DNA of 64,000 nucleotides. Source: Haloechinothrix_A salitolerans. Its GTDB lineage: Bacteria > Actinomycetota > Actinomycetes > Mycobacteriales > Pseudonocardiaceae. Made by a program: the position numbers and the translations under genes. The notes beneath the pieces were generated by a model. The model did no database searches. It was not told the origin of the DNA and worked only from the letters and a program-made list of their open reading frames with translations. Each line of letters opens with the position of its first letter. Position 1 is the first letter of the stretch. Location: assembly GCF_039544105.1 (NCBI RefSeq), contig NZ_BAABLA010000113.1; one strand, 5' to 3'. Of this stretch, positions 7,333 through 16,418 are shown in pieces.

Positions 7333-8952
7333 TCAGGCCAGATCGTGGGTGTGAGCGAAAGCGGCTGCCGCCGCGCGGCTCGATACACCAAGCTTGGTGT
7401 AGATGTTGTCCAGGTGGCGCGAGACGGTGTGTGTGCTGATGACCAGCTCGTCGGCGATGTCGCGGTTGCTCTTCCCCGCAGCGACGAGTCGCAATACCTC
7501 AAGCTGACGTGCGGTCAGACCGGACGGCAGGTCCCTGCTGGCCGCGAGGAACCGCTCGACCTGGCGCAGCCCGTCGGCAGCCCCGAGCCGCTCGAAAGCC
7601 GCACGCACCGCGCGCAGTTCCAGCTCCGCTGTGTCGTAGTCGCCTGCCGCCCGGCAGGCCTTCGCCAGCAGTAGCCGGGTCTGTGCCGCCTCGTACGGCA
7701 ACTCGAGTTCGAGCCACGCACCGCGGGCACGCCGCAGCCGTGCGAGCGCGTCCGCCACATCGCCGTCGGCGACGGCGACCGCACCGCGAGCGTGCGACGC
7801 CAGCGCGCTGAGCAGCGTGGTTCCGGACTCACGGGCGATCGTCTCAAGTCCACGCGTGGCGGCTCGCCCGGTGTCGAGGTCGCCGACGGCGAGACTGATC
7901 TCCACCTGGGCGGCCAGCAGCCGCGCCTTGCCGAGTCCCTGCCAGTCGCCGCCAGCAAGGCAAGACGCCAGCGCCGTGGCTGCCGCCTCTCCCCTGCCCT
8001 GGGCGAGACGGAGCAACGCGAGCCCAGGCTGCGGGTCGCGACCGAGCTCGTGGGCGCGCAGGAAGGCGTCCTCGGCGCGAGACAGGTCTCCTTTGCGACG
8101 CCGTAGTTCGCCAGCCACGTAGAACGACTCACCCGCCATGTTCGGGTGGTAGCTCAGCAGTTCCCGGCACGCCCGTTCGGCTTCCGTGTCCGCCTCGTCC
8201 CAGGCACCACCGAGAACCCGCAGTTCGACGTGGTGGACCCGGCAGAGGCCGTGGAAGGGCGTCCCGGCAGGCAACGTCTCACACCACGCCATCGCGGCAT
8301 CGTTCCAGGCGGACGCGCGGCGCATGTCAGCCAGCTCGTAGCTGACCGGCACCGCGAGGCAGTACAGCCATCCAGCGATCAGATCGCTCACGGCGCCCGC
8401 CATGACATCGCACATCGCCTCGTCAAGGCGCGCCAGGCCGGTCGCGGTCTCCCCCGCGCCGATGCGTAACGTGCCTTCAAGCAGGCGGGCCATCGCGACG
8501 ACGTCCTGACTGCCGCAACGGACGCCGATGTCGGCCATGTGGCGGGCCAGTCGCAACGCTTCGTCGTGGTCGCCCGACGCCGCCGCGAGCTCGGCGTCCG
8601 AGAAGGCCAGGAACCCCTGCTCCGTGCACTCCGGCTGGTCCCCAAGGTGCCGCCGTGCCTTGGTCAACCATCCCGCGGCGAGGGCGTCCTTGCCGATGAA
8701 ACCGTACTCCGTCGCCAACATCCAAGCGTGGTAGCCCGCCCGGCGCGCGTCCCCGGCGGCGACGTACGCCGCGTGCGCTCGCCTGCGAACGGCCAGTGAC
8801 TCCTCGACCCGCGACAGCCACCAGGCGGCGTCCGCGAGCGCTTCAAGCTCCTCGGGCCGGAGTGAATCAAGGTTCACGGCACGCAACCGCCGATAAACCT
8901 CCGGCCACCCGTCACGACCGGTCTGTTCCAGCGCGGCACGGTCTCCGGGCAT
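7333..8952 (-). CDS. TPR-containing LuxR-family transcriptional regulator
   Basis: A 539-residue regulator. About residues 20-460 are helical repeats of tetratricopeptide type. The last 62 residues form a GerE/LuxR helix-turn-helix: LTARQLEVLRLVAAGKSNRD, then DELVISTHTVSRHLDNIYTK and LGVSS. It lacks an obvious P-loop ATPase domain, so it is not a full-length MalT/LAL regulator. It probably binds DNA as a dimer near its own locus; the divergent direction carries no gene close by, and the flavoprotein (5798-7213) downstream on the same strand is a possible partner. It is paralogous to the truncated gene at the left edge. Confidence 0.85.
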   Translation of the reverse strand: MPGDRAALEQTGRDGWPEVYRRLRAVNLDSLRPEELEALADAAWWLSRVEESLAVRRRAHAAYVAAGDARRAGYHAWMLATEYGFIGKDALAAGWLTKARRHLGDQPECTEQGFLAFSDAELAAASGDHDEALRLARHMADIGVRCGSQDVVAMARLLEGTLRIGAGETATGLARLDEAMCDVMAGAVSDLIAGWLYCLAVPVSYELADMRRASAWNDAAMAWCETLPAGTPFHGLCRVHHVELRVLGGAWDEADTEAERACRELLSYHPNMAGESFYVAGELRRRKGDLSRAEDAFLRAHELGRDPQPGLALLRLAQGRGEAAATALASCLAGGDWQGLGKARLLAAQVEISLAVGDLDTGRAATRGLETIARESGTTLLSALASHARGAVAVADGDVADALARLRRARGAWLELELPYEAAQTRLLLAKACRAAGDYDTAELELRAVRAAFERLGAADGLRQVERFLAASRDLPSGLTARQLEVLRLVAAGKSNRDIADELVISTHTVSRHLDNIYTKLGVSSRAAAAAFAHTHDLA

Positions 8953-9022
8953 CAGCGCCCTTTCGGTCGGTAATCGACCTTACGGTACCTGAGGCGGTCG
9001 CACGAGCACCGTAGATCAACAG

Positions 9023-9063
9023 CGGGCGGGGCGGCGCGCCATCGAGACGTGCCGCCCCGCCCG
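9023..9063. terminator. GC-rich hairpin terminator after the MetE-like operon
   Basis: A perfect 13-bp inverted repeat CGGGCGGGGCGGC (9023-9035) / GCCGCCCCGCCCG (9051-9063) with a 15-base loop, 22 bases after the stop of the minus-strand gene at 9085. It should end the 16418-9085 transcript. Confidence 0.7.
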
Positions 9064-9084
9064 TGACCGCGACAGCGGCGGTGA

Positions 9085-10191
9085 TTACGCGCCGCGCAGT
9101 TCCTCACGCACGATGGCCACACCATCGGCGAGCGCACGGAGCTTGCTCGCCGCGACCATCCTCGGCAGGTTGATCAGGCCGCAGTCAGTCGAGAGCCCGA
9201 CCCGCTCGGCGGGCACGTACTCCAGCACCTGTCGGATCCGGTCGGCGACCTCGTCCGCCGTCTCGGTGATGGTGCTCTTCACGTCGATCACGCCTGCCAC
9301 GAAGTCTTTTTGGAAGCCGTGGTCCACCAGCGGCTTAAGGTCGTCCGGTCCCATGCGGCCGACTTCGTAGTTGAGCGCGTCGATGTTGGCGTCGTTGACG
9401 TGCGGGAAGATGGCGTTCGCCCGTTCGGGTGCGGGTGCGCTGGACGGGCGCTTGTCCAACACCCACGCGCCGAACTCGGTTTCCTCGTCATCGGGGAAGT
9501 AGCCCGGCGTGCCGGAGTAGTTGCCCCAACAGGTGTGCACCCACGATTGCATGTTGACGCCTTCGATGGCCTTGTTCAGCACCTCGATTTCCCAGTCACC
9601 CATGCCGTACGGCCAGACGAACTCGTCGAACTGCACGATGTCGCAGCCGTTGTCGGCCAGTTCTTTGAGGTCCTCGTTGAACGCCTTGGCGATGGCCAGC
9701 GCCAGTTCTTTGGTTTCCTTGTAGTACTGGTTGTTGGTGGCGGCGGCCAGCACCTGAATACCGGTGTAGGAAATCTTCACCGGCTTCTTCGTGGCCTTCC
9801 GGATGGCACGCAACGTCGCTAGGTGGAACGGGTGCTCCCGCCGCACCTCACCGGTGCAGGTGGGCGCGAACAGCGTCGAGTAAATAGGCAGCCCGATCGG
9901 CGGTCCCGAGAGCTTGTAGCCCGTCATCCGCTGTACGTAGTGATACAGAATGGTGCCGTAGGGTGAGTCGCCGCCGTACACCTTGCCGTCACTGATCACG
10001 TCGATACCGGCGTGCTCCTGGTCATTCACGATCGCGCCTACCGCGTCCTCGAGTGCTTCCCTACTGATGGCGTCATATATGAACTCACCATTGGGATACA
10101 CCGCGAATGGCTGACCGTCATACCACCGTGGGTTCGGGTAGTTGCCGACCATCGTGGTGGGGAGTAATACGTCTTCGGAGCCGACTCGCAT
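9085..10191 (-). CDS. MetE-fold zinc transferase A, epoxyalkane:CoM transferase-like
   Basis: A 368-residue protein with the fold of the C-terminal half of cobalamin-independent methionine synthase. Putative zinc ligands are His219 and Cys221 (WVHTCWGN), Glu276 (ALNYEVGR) and Cys337 (STDCGL); DE at 189-190 and VIDVKS at 301-306 are also family features. It lacks the N-terminal half of MetE. Epoxyalkane:CoM transferase (XecA/EtnE) is the known enzyme of this size and motif (HxCWGN) and attaches CoM thiolate to an epoxide. Because a CoM pathway is encoded nearby, CoM is the likely thiol; the acceptor is unknown. It is the last gene of the minus-strand operon starting at 16418. Closest local relative: 38131-39252. 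Confidence 0.75.
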   Translation of the reverse strand: MRVGSEDVLLPTTMVGNYPNPRWYDGQPFAVYPNGEFIYDAISREALEDAVGAIVNDQEHAGIDVISDGKVYGGDSPYGTILYHYVQRMTGYKLSGPPIGLPIYSTLFAPTCTGEVRREHPFHLATLRAIRKATKKPVKISYTGIQVLAAATNNQYYKETKELALAIAKAFNEDLKELADNGCDIVQFDEFVWPYGMGDWEIEVLNKAIEGVNMQSWVHTCWGNYSGTPGYFPDDEETEFGAWVLDKRPSSAPAPERANAIFPHVNDANIDALNYEVGRMGPDDLKPLVDHGFQKDFVAGVIDVKSTITETADEVADRIRQVLEYVPAERVGLSTDCGLINLPRMVAASKLRALADGVAIVREELRGA

Positions 10192-10233
10192 AGCTCTCGC
10201 CTTCCTTCGGTGTGATTTGGAATACAGCGAACG

Positions 10234-12399
10234 CTACGGAGACCTGCGTGCCATTTCTCCGCCATGGCCGGGCGAATCTCGGCGAGCTGTCTCGTCCCGT
10301 GGGGACTGATTTTGGGTGTAGAGACGCCAGTCGGAGACGATGACGTGCCGCGCTCCGCACAACACCGGGTTCAGGTCCAGCTGGCTGAGCCAGGGGGTGG
10401 CGGCGAGCAGTTCACTCACTCTGGTGACCAATGCGGCGAGCGCGGCCAGATCGACCGGCTCCTGTCCCCGCGCGCCCGCCAGCAGTGGGTAGCCCCGCAT
10501 CCGACGCAGCAGTCGGTGCGCGTCGGCCTCGGTGCAGGGCGCGAGGGCGAACACGACGTCGTCCACCGTCTCGGCGAATACGCCGCCCAGCCCCGCCACC
10601 ACGGCGGGTCCGAAGCTCGCGTCGCGGATGCCACCGACGATGACCTCGACACCCACGCGGTGCGGCTGCACCAGTACCGATGCGCCGGGCGCGATCGCCA
10701 GAATCTCCCGTGCCGCCGCGCGCAGGGCGGCGTCGTTTCGCAGGTCGGTTCGAACGCCGCCGACGTCGCTCTTGTGCGCGATGTTGGGGTGCACCACCTT
10801 CGCCACGACCGGATAGCCGAGCCCCCGAGCGGCGCGGACGGCGTCCCGCTCGCTGTGACACACAGTGGATGGCAGGACATCGATGCCCGCGTTCCGCAGC
10901 AGGTCGGCGGCTTGCTCCACGTCGAGCTGGCGGTCGATCGGCTGGGCGGCCACCGTTGCGGGCGCGGTCGCGGGCGGGCCCGGCGCGCTGGGATGATCTG
11001 GCTGACTCGGTGCCAGCGGATCGGCGTTCCGCGCGGCCTCCGCGGCGTGGGCCACCGCGCGGGCGGTGCGTTCCGGCCAGTCGAAGCACGGTACCCCCGC
11101 TTCCTGGAGCAGCTTTGCCCCGGCCCGTTGATCGCGGTCGGCGACCCAGCAGGCATACACTGGCACAGCCACGCCGTCCGCCCGCAATGCGGCGACGGCG
11201 GCGCGCACCGCGATGCTCACCTCTTCGCTCGCCGAGCGGTGCAGCAGCACCGGGACGACGACGTCGACCTCGCCGGAGCGGGCGATGCGGTCGATGAGTG
11301 CCGGATACAGCTCGGTGTAGCGGTGCCAGACGGTGGTCATGTCTACCGGGTTGTGCGGGCTGCCCACCGCGGGCAGCAGCGCACGCAGCTCCGCTCGCAA
11401 CCCCGGCGAGAGTTCCGGCACCAGCAGGTTGTGCTCGACCAGCAGGTCGGTCAGCTCGACCCCGGTGCCGCCGGAGTTCGTGACGATGCCGACCCTGGCG
11501 CCCGCCGGGTGTGGCCTGGCATCCAGCGCACGCGCGGCGTCGAGCATCTCCAGCCCGGACCGCACCACGATCGCGCCCGCGTCAGCCAAGGCGGCTCGCG
11601 CGACCCGGTCCTGCGACGCCAACGCGGCCGTGTGCGAGAGCGCCGCGCGTGCCCCGGCGGCCGAACGTCCGAGGCGGGCCACGATCACCGGCTTGTGCGG
11701 GGTGATCTCCCGCGCCGCCTCGATGAACGCGCGTCCGTCGGGCATCGACTCGGACAGGAAACAGATCACCGTGGTCGCCGGGTCGTCGCCGAGATAGCGC
11801 AGCAGGTCCGCGTCACCGACATCGGCCTTGTTGCCCGTCGCGCACACCTTCGCGAACCGGGCGTGCTCGTCGCGTCCCAGGGTGTGAATCGCCATCCCGT
11901 ACGCGCCCGACTGGGTCACCACGCTGATCCCGCCGCCAGCGGGTAGGCCGCGTCCGAGCGACGCGTTCAGCGGGAGGCCGCAGTTCTGCACGCCGAAACA
12001 GTTCGGCCCGATGATGCGCACCCCGCCCGCCCAAGCGGCGGCCATCATCTCCGCCTGCAAACGTGCGCCCTCCGGCCCCGCCTCGGCGAACCCGCCGCTG
12101 ATGACCACGGCGGCAGGCACGCCGCGTGCGGCCGCGTCCGCGATGACGCCGGGCACCGACGCGGCGGGCGACACGACGACGGCGAGGTCGACCGCGCCCT
12201 CGACGTCGCGCAGGCTCGCCACGGCAGACACACCGTCCACAGTGGACGACGACGGCGTGACCGGCACGACCTCGCCGGGGAAGTCGCGGAGGTTGTCCCA
12301 GAACAACCGGCCCGCGCTGCCGTCCCGGTCTGATGCGCCGACCAGCGCGATCCGCCGGGGTGCGAACACCGCGGCGAGCGCGCTGGCCGTGGTCAGCAT
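10234..12399 (-). CDS. ADP-forming acyl-CoA synthetase (acetate--CoA ligase type)
   Basis: A 721-residue single-chain NDP-forming synthetase. The N-terminal CoA-binding Rossmann domain includes RRIALVGASDRDGSAG at 15-30; the flavodoxin-like ligase domains follow, with the likely phosphorylated His256 in LSHTAAL; an ATP-grasp domain occupies roughly 490-690 (YPVVAKVVHPNIAHKSDVGG). It converts a carboxylate, CoA and ATP to acyl-CoA, ADP and phosphate, or runs in reverse. The start overlaps the preceding CoA-transferase gene by seven bases (ATGCTGA), implying coupled translation. In context it may activate, or make ATP from, the carbon product of CoM-dependent metabolism. Confidence 0.88.
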   Translation of the reverse strand: MLTTASALAAVFAPRRIALVGASDRDGSAGRLFWDNLRDFPGEVVPVTPSSSTVDGVSAVASLRDVEGAVDLAVVVSPAASVPGVIADAAARGVPAAVVISGGFAEAGPEGARLQAEMMAAAWAGGVRIIGPNCFGVQNCGLPLNASLGRGLPAGGGISVVTQSGAYGMAIHTLGRDEHARFAKVCATGNKADVGDADLLRYLGDDPATTVICFLSESMPDGRAFIEAAREITPHKPVIVARLGRSAAGARAALSHTAALASQDRVARAALADAGAIVVRSGLEMLDAARALDARPHPAGARVGIVTNSGGTGVELTDLLVEHNLLVPELSPGLRAELRALLPAVGSPHNPVDMTTVWHRYTELYPALIDRIARSGEVDVVVPVLLHRSASEEVSIAVRAAVAALRADGVAVPVYACWVADRDQRAGAKLLQEAGVPCFDWPERTARAVAHAAEAARNADPLAPSQPDHPSAPGPPATAPATVAAQPIDRQLDVEQAADLLRNAGIDVLPSTVCHSERDAVRAARGLGYPVVAKVVHPNIAHKSDVGGVRTDLRNDAALRAAAREILAIAPGASVLVQPHRVGVEVIVGGIRDASFGPAVVAGLGGVFAETVDDVVFALAPCTEADAHRLLRRMRGYPLLAGARGQEPVDLAALAALVTRVSELLAATPWLSQLDLNPVLCGARHVIVSDWRLYTQNQSPRDETARRDSPGHGGEMARRSP

Positions 12400-13331
12400 G
12401 CGCAGGACGCGCGAGATCCGTGGGTGAAGGTGCGGCGCAGCTCGTCCGGGGAGAACTCCGAACGCCGCACCCCGAGCGGGTCGATCCCGCGCACGGCGGC
12501 GATCTCGGCCGCGCTCGGCGGGTCGACCGGCCGCAGGTCCGCGGCCACGCGCAGCTCGAAGCCGGTCGCCGCGCGCACGGTGTCGACGTCGATGTCGGGG
12601 AACACGCGCCGGAGCCGGGCGTGGCCGTCCTCGTCATAGTCGAAGATGCCGAGCTCGGTGACCAGCCACTCCGGCCCGCCGCCGGTGAATCCGAGTTCCG
12701 CGCGGGTGCCCTCGCGGGTGCGGTGGCCGAGGTCGGTGACGAAGTCGCAGTCAGCGACCAGGGTCCGTCCTGAGCGGTGCCGCGTCGTCCACAGCGTCAG
12801 CTGCTTGATCGTCGCGGACAGGTTGCAGCCGCCCCCGCCGCCGCCGAGCTTGACCTTCGGCGCGTCGAGCGGGCCGATCGCGGTGACGTTCGTGCTGCCG
12901 TAGCCGTCGATCTGCCCGCCGGAGAGGAACATCCGGTCCACGTCGCCACGTAGCGCCGCGTCGAAGAACTCCTCGAACCGCATCCGGTAGGCCGCGCCGC
13001 GTTGCAGGCTCTCGTCGTTTCCGGTGGGCGGGATGAACGGCGGGTCGGGGTTCACCGCGTACGTCGCTCCCTCCACCAGCAACATGTCGCGGGCGGACGT
13101 CTTCCGTGCGAGGTGCATCGCGACCTGCGCGCACGGGCTGCCGAAGCCGTGGAAGACGACCTCGCGGTCGCGGATCGTGCGTGCGAGCGCGACGACGAAC
13201 CACTCGTCAATCGAGAAGCCCTTGGTGCCCGGTGCCGATGATTCGTGCCTGCGAGCAGCACTCTGTGCCGATGATTCGTGCCTGCGAGCAGCACTCTGTG
13301 CCGATGATTCGTGCCTGCGAGCAGCACTCAT
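12393..13331 (-). CDS. CoA-transferase subunit B (GctB/IpdB-like)
   Basis: A 312-residue protein related to beta subunits of type I CoA-transferases, with GFSIDEWFVVALARTIRDRE near the N-terminus, LLVEGATYAVNPDPP, and LGGGGGGCNLS in the middle. The ATG at 13331 shares ATGA with the stop of subunit A, which fixes the start. The first 33 residues are odd: three copies of the unit SAARRHESSAQ encoded by a 33-bp tandem DNA repeat, ahead of the conserved domain. Whether Glu in VEGATY serves as the catalytic glutamate, or whether the pair is an IpdAB-type hydrolase lacking it, cannot be settled by eye. Confidence 0.8.
   Translation of the reverse strand: MSAARRHESSAQSAARRHESSAQSAARRHESSAPGTKGFSIDEWFVVALARTIRDREVVFHGFGSPCAQVAMHLARKTSARDMLLVEGATYAVNPDPPFIPPTGNDESLQRGAAYRMRFEEFFDAALRGDVDRMFLSGGQIDGYGSTNVTAIGPLDAPKVKLGGGGGGCNLSATIKQLTLWTTRHRSGRTLVADCDFVTDLGHRTREGTRAELGFTGGGPEWLVTELGIFDYDEDGHARLRRVFPDIDVDTVRAATGFELRVAADLRPVDPPSAAEIAAVRGIDPLGVRRSEFSPDELRRTFTHGSRASCAC
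13232..13330 (-). repeat. 33-bp tandem repeat, three copies, at the 5' end of CoA-transferase B
   Basis: Units run 13232-13264, 13265-13297 and 13298-13330. They are identical except for the last base of the third copy, where the stop of subunit A and the start of subunit B lie. Each unit adds 11 residues in frame. Recent slippage or duplication is the simplest explanation. Confidence 0.9.
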
Positions 13332-14248
13332 GCGAACAGCTCCTTCCACCGCGCCGTCGACGTCGACCACGACCGCAGCGCCGCGAGCCGGTCCTCCCCG
13401 ATCGCCTTGCGGTAGGCCTCCTCGGTCGGGGTGCCGGTGACGAATTCGTCGAGGTAGCCCGCGAGCGCCGCGCCGCCCTCGGTGGCGGCGTCGACGTACC
13501 CGCCGAGGTGGGCGCGGTCGTAGGCGTAGTCCGGGTAGCAGGAGCTGGGGTGCGCGCCGTACGGCACCTCGGCGAGGGCGCTGACCTGGTGCGCGGGAAT
13601 GGTGATGCCCGCCAGCGCGACCTCCTCGGTCGAAACCACCCGCTCCACCGTGGCGACGACGTCGATCGCGGCGGCGGCGAACCGTTCGTCCAGCACGTAC
13701 GGCTGCGCCAGGTGCAGGTTGCCGTGCCGGTCGCCGAGCCGGGCGTGGATGAGCGCGACGTCCGGGCGCAGCGGCGGCACGGCCACCAGCGTCTCCCCGG
13801 TGAACGGGCATGTCACCTCGCCGTACTCGGGGTGCAGCCGCCGGATGTCGGACCCGGCCACCCCGCGCACCGGCAGGAACGGCACCCCGAACTCGGCGGC
13901 GCGCAGCTGCGTGAGCATGGTGCCGCAGCAGCTTTCCCGCACCTCGACGCTGCCGCTCTGCGCGGCGCGACGGTAGGCGGGCGCGAGGCCGAAGTCCTGC
14001 TCGAACCCGACGTAGCTTTCCTCGCACACCGCGATCGCGCCGGCCGCGATGAGCAGGTCGACGTCGATGCCGTGCGCGGAGCCGATGACGTGCAGCCCGC
14101 GTCGTCCCTGCCGGATCAGCTCGCGGACCAGCGCCATCGGCAGCCGCGCCGACAACCCGCCGCCGAGCGCGACCAGTGCGCCGTCACCGACGAGCGCGGC
14201 CGCCCGATCCAGGCCGACCAGCTTGTCCGCGTCCAGGTGAAAGCCCAT
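13328..14248 (-). CDS. CoA-transferase subunit A (GctA/IpdA-like)
   Basis: A 306-residue alpha subunit. The N-terminal part reads LVGDGALVALGGGLSARLPMALVRELIRQG, the glycine-rich CoA-binding loop of the family; then CEESYVGFEQDFGLAPAYRR and FGVPFLPVRGVAGSDIRR match glutaconate-CoA-transferase-like alpha chains. It forms a hetero-oligomer with the product of the overlapping downstream gene and moves CoA between carboxylates, or opens a ring if IpdAB-like. It sits ten bases after an SDR gene in the same minus-strand operon. The substrate may be the keto acid made by the CoM pathway; that is inference. Confidence 0.82.
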   Translation of the reverse strand: MGFHLDADKLVGLDRAAALVGDGALVALGGGLSARLPMALVRELIRQGRRGLHVIGSAHGIDVDLLIAAGAIAVCEESYVGFEQDFGLAPAYRRAAQSGSVEVRESCCGTMLTQLRAAEFGVPFLPVRGVAGSDIRRLHPEYGEVTCPFTGETLVAVPPLRPDVALIHARLGDRHGNLHLAQPYVLDERFAAAAIDVVATVERVVSTEEVALAGITIPAHQVSALAEVPYGAHPSSCYPDYAYDRAHLGGYVDAATEGGAALAGYLDEFVTGTPTEEAYRKAIGEDRLAALRSWSTSTARWKELFA

Positions 14249-14258
14249 CGGTCACCTC

Positions 14259-15029
14259 CTACTGCGCGGTCATGCCGCCGTCGGCGGCGATGATCGACCC
14301 GGTCATAAACGACGACTCGTCGCTGCACAAAAACAGTGCGACCTTGGCGATTTCCTCGGGTGTGCCGAGCCTGCCGATCGGGTACTTCAGCAGGGTTTTC
14401 GCCAGTCCCGCGTCGAGATCGCCGCCGCCGCGCGCCCGCAGCATCGGTTCCATGAGCGGCGTGAACACCGTGCCGGGGCAGATCGCGTTCACCCGGATGC
14501 CTTGCGGTGACAGGTCAACGGCCATCGAGCGGGTCAGCGAGACGACGGCCCCCTTCGCGGCGCAGTAGGCAGCGAAGTTCGGCACGCCGACCAGCCCGGC
14601 GACCGACGCCTGGTTGACGATCGCTCCCCCGGCGGTGCGCAGGTGCGGAATCGCCGCGCGGGAGCAGAGGTACGTGCCCTTGGCGTTGACGGCGAAACAG
14701 CGGTCCCAGTCGTCCTCCGTGGTGTCAGCGACCGATCCGGAGCTGTCGACGCCCGCGTTGTTGTAGAGCAGCTGCAGCCCGCCGAACTCGCGGACGGTCC
14801 GCTCGACGGCGTCGGCGACCTGGTCGGCGGCGGAGATGTCCACGCTCAGCGCGATCGCCGTGCCGCCAGCGGTGGTGATCTTCTCGACGGTCTCGGCGGC
14901 GGCGTCACCGCGCAGGTCGGCCACCGCGACGGCGGCGCCTTCAGCGGCGAACAGCTCGGCGGCGGCGCGGCCGATGCCGGACCCCGCCCCGGTGATGAAC
15001 GCGGTGCGTCCTTGTAGTCGTCCTGACAT
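14259..15029 (-). CDS. SDR-family NAD(P)-dependent oxidoreductase
   Basis: A 256-residue classical short-chain dehydrogenase: TGAGSGIG at 14-21, NNAG near 90, the catalytic Ser in QASVAGLVG, YCAAK (Tyr and Lys) and the PG motif CPGTVFTPLM. It reduces or oxidises an alcohol/ketone pair with NAD(P). It does not show the two arginines seen in the hydroxyalkyl-CoM dehydrogenase at 32116-32865 (residues aligned with FPAR and TQWR are VPNF and PLMEP), so it is either an S-type enzyme with another sulfonate site or acts on a different substrate. It is separated by 18 and 10 bases from its operon neighbours. Confidence 0.85.
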   Translation of the reverse strand: MSGRLQGRTAFITGAGSGIGRAAAELFAAEGAAVAVADLRGDAAAETVEKITTAGGTAIALSVDISAADQVADAVERTVREFGGLQLLYNNAGVDSSGSVADTTEDDWDRCFAVNAKGTYLCSRAAIPHLRTAGGAIVNQASVAGLVGVPNFAAYCAAKGAVVSLTRSMAVDLSPQGIRVNAICPGTVFTPLMEPMLRARGGGDLDAGLAKTLLKYPIGRLGTPEEIAKVALFLCSDESSFMTGSIIAADGGMTAQ

Positions 15030-15047
15030 CGGGTGTCCTCCTGGGTA

Positions 15048-16418
15048 CTAGGCGGCGACGGGGGAATCGGGTTGAGTGGCGAGCGCGTCGGCGGCCTGCG
15101 CCGCGAGCAGCACGGGTTCGTAGACGGGCGCGTATGGCGGGGCGTACGACAGGTCGGCGGCGACAAGGTCGGCCACGCTGAGCCCGGCCTGCAGCGCGAC
15201 GGCCACGACGTCAATCCGTTTCGCCACGCCGTCACCGACGCCGACGACCTGCGCGCCGAGCAGCCTGCCGTCGTTCGTGTGCACCAGCCGGACATGCACC
15301 GGCCCGGAACCCGGGTAGTACTTGGCTCGGGACTTGCCGAGCGCGTCGGTCGCCACGGCGGGCAGTCCCTCGGCCAGCGCTTCGGCGAGCGTGAGCCCGG
15401 TGCGGGCCACGGCGAGGTCGAAGACCTTGACCACGGCCGTGCCGACGACGCCGGGGAAAGTGGCGCTACCGCCTGCGGCCGCGATGCCCGCGACGCGGCC
15501 CATCTTGTTGGCCGCCGGTCCCAGCGGCACGAACGCGGGCCTGCCCAGCACCCGGTGATGCGGAGCGACGCAGTCCCCCGCCGCGAAGACATCGGGCAGC
15601 GACGTACGCATGGCGGAGTCGACCAGGAGCGCGCCGGTGTCATCGGTCTTCGCGCCCACGTCGGCGGCCAGGGAGCTGGCGGCCCGCACGCCGGTGGCGA
15701 GCACGACGGCGTCCACGACGAGCCGCTGCGTGCCGACGCGCACCGCGAGTTGGTCACCGATTCGCTCGGCCCCGTGCAGCATCGTTCGCAGCCGCAGGTC
15801 AACGCCCCGTCGACGCACTTCCTGCTCAACCAGCGCGGCTACCGGCGAGTCCAGGTTCGGCATGACCTGGTTCTCGGCCTCGACAACAGTGACCGCCGCG
15901 CCACGCTCGGCCAGCGCCTCGGCCATCTCCAGCCCGATGTATCCGCCGCCGACGACGAGCACACTCCCGACACGGCCCGCGTCGAGTAGGCACCGCAGGC
16001 TGATCGCGTCCTCCAGGGTGCGGATCGTGAACACCCGCTCGTCGTCCAGACCGGGCAGTGGTGGGCGCACCGGCCGGCCACCGGTCGTCACGATGAGGCT
16101 GCCGTAGCCGAGGCGACGTTCGTGGCCGTCCTGGCTGACGGTGACGTGCCGTCGCTCCGGGTCGATGTGGCTGACGCTGGTGTGCAGCCGCAGGTCGATG
16201 CGTCGCCGGTCACGGAAGAACGTCGGTGGATAGGCGACGAGGTCGTCGGCCGAGGTCACCGATCCCGCGAGGTAGTACGGAATCCCGCACAACCCGTAGG
16301 CGGCGTACCCGCTGGCTTCGAGCACCACGATCTCCAGCGCAGGGTCGGTGCGGCGCGCGGCGGACGCGGCGGACATGCCTGCTGCGCCGCCTCCCACGAC
16401 CACCAGTCGAGAGCCCAC
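15048..16418 (-). CDS. CoA-disulfide-reductase-like FAD oxidoreductase
   Basis: A 456-residue two-dinucleotide-binding-domain flavoprotein. The FAD motif is VVVGGGAAGMSAA at 6-18, a single redox cysteine Cys44 sits in YGLCGIPYY, matching the active-site cysteine of CoA disulfide reductases, and the NADH motif VLVVGGGYIGLEMAEALAER follows; GVRAASSLA and VFAAGDC complete the pattern. CoADR-type enzymes reduce mixed disulfides or persulfides of CoA. It is the first gene of the minus-strand operon and divergent from the CoM biosynthesis operon, so reduction of a CoM disulfide or persulfide, the last step of bacterial CoM synthesis, is an attractive but unproven role. Confidence 0.85.
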   Translation of the reverse strand: MGSRLVVVGGGAAGMSAASAARRTDPALEIVVLEASGYAAYGLCGIPYYLAGSVTSADDLVAYPPTFFRDRRRIDLRLHTSVSHIDPERRHVTVSQDGHERRLGYGSLIVTTGGRPVRPPLPGLDDERVFTIRTLEDAISLRCLLDAGRVGSVLVVGGGYIGLEMAEALAERGAAVTVVEAENQVMPNLDSPVAALVEQEVRRRGVDLRLRTMLHGAERIGDQLAVRVGTQRLVVDAVVLATGVRAASSLAADVGAKTDDTGALLVDSAMRTSLPDVFAAGDCVAPHHRVLGRPAFVPLGPAANKMGRVAGIAAAGGSATFPGVVGTAVVKVFDLAVARTGLTLAEALAEGLPAVATDALGKSRAKYYPGSGPVHVRLVHTNDGRLLGAQVVGVGDGVAKRIDVVAVALQAGLSVADLVAADLSYAPPYAPVYEPVLLAAQAADALATQPDSPVAA

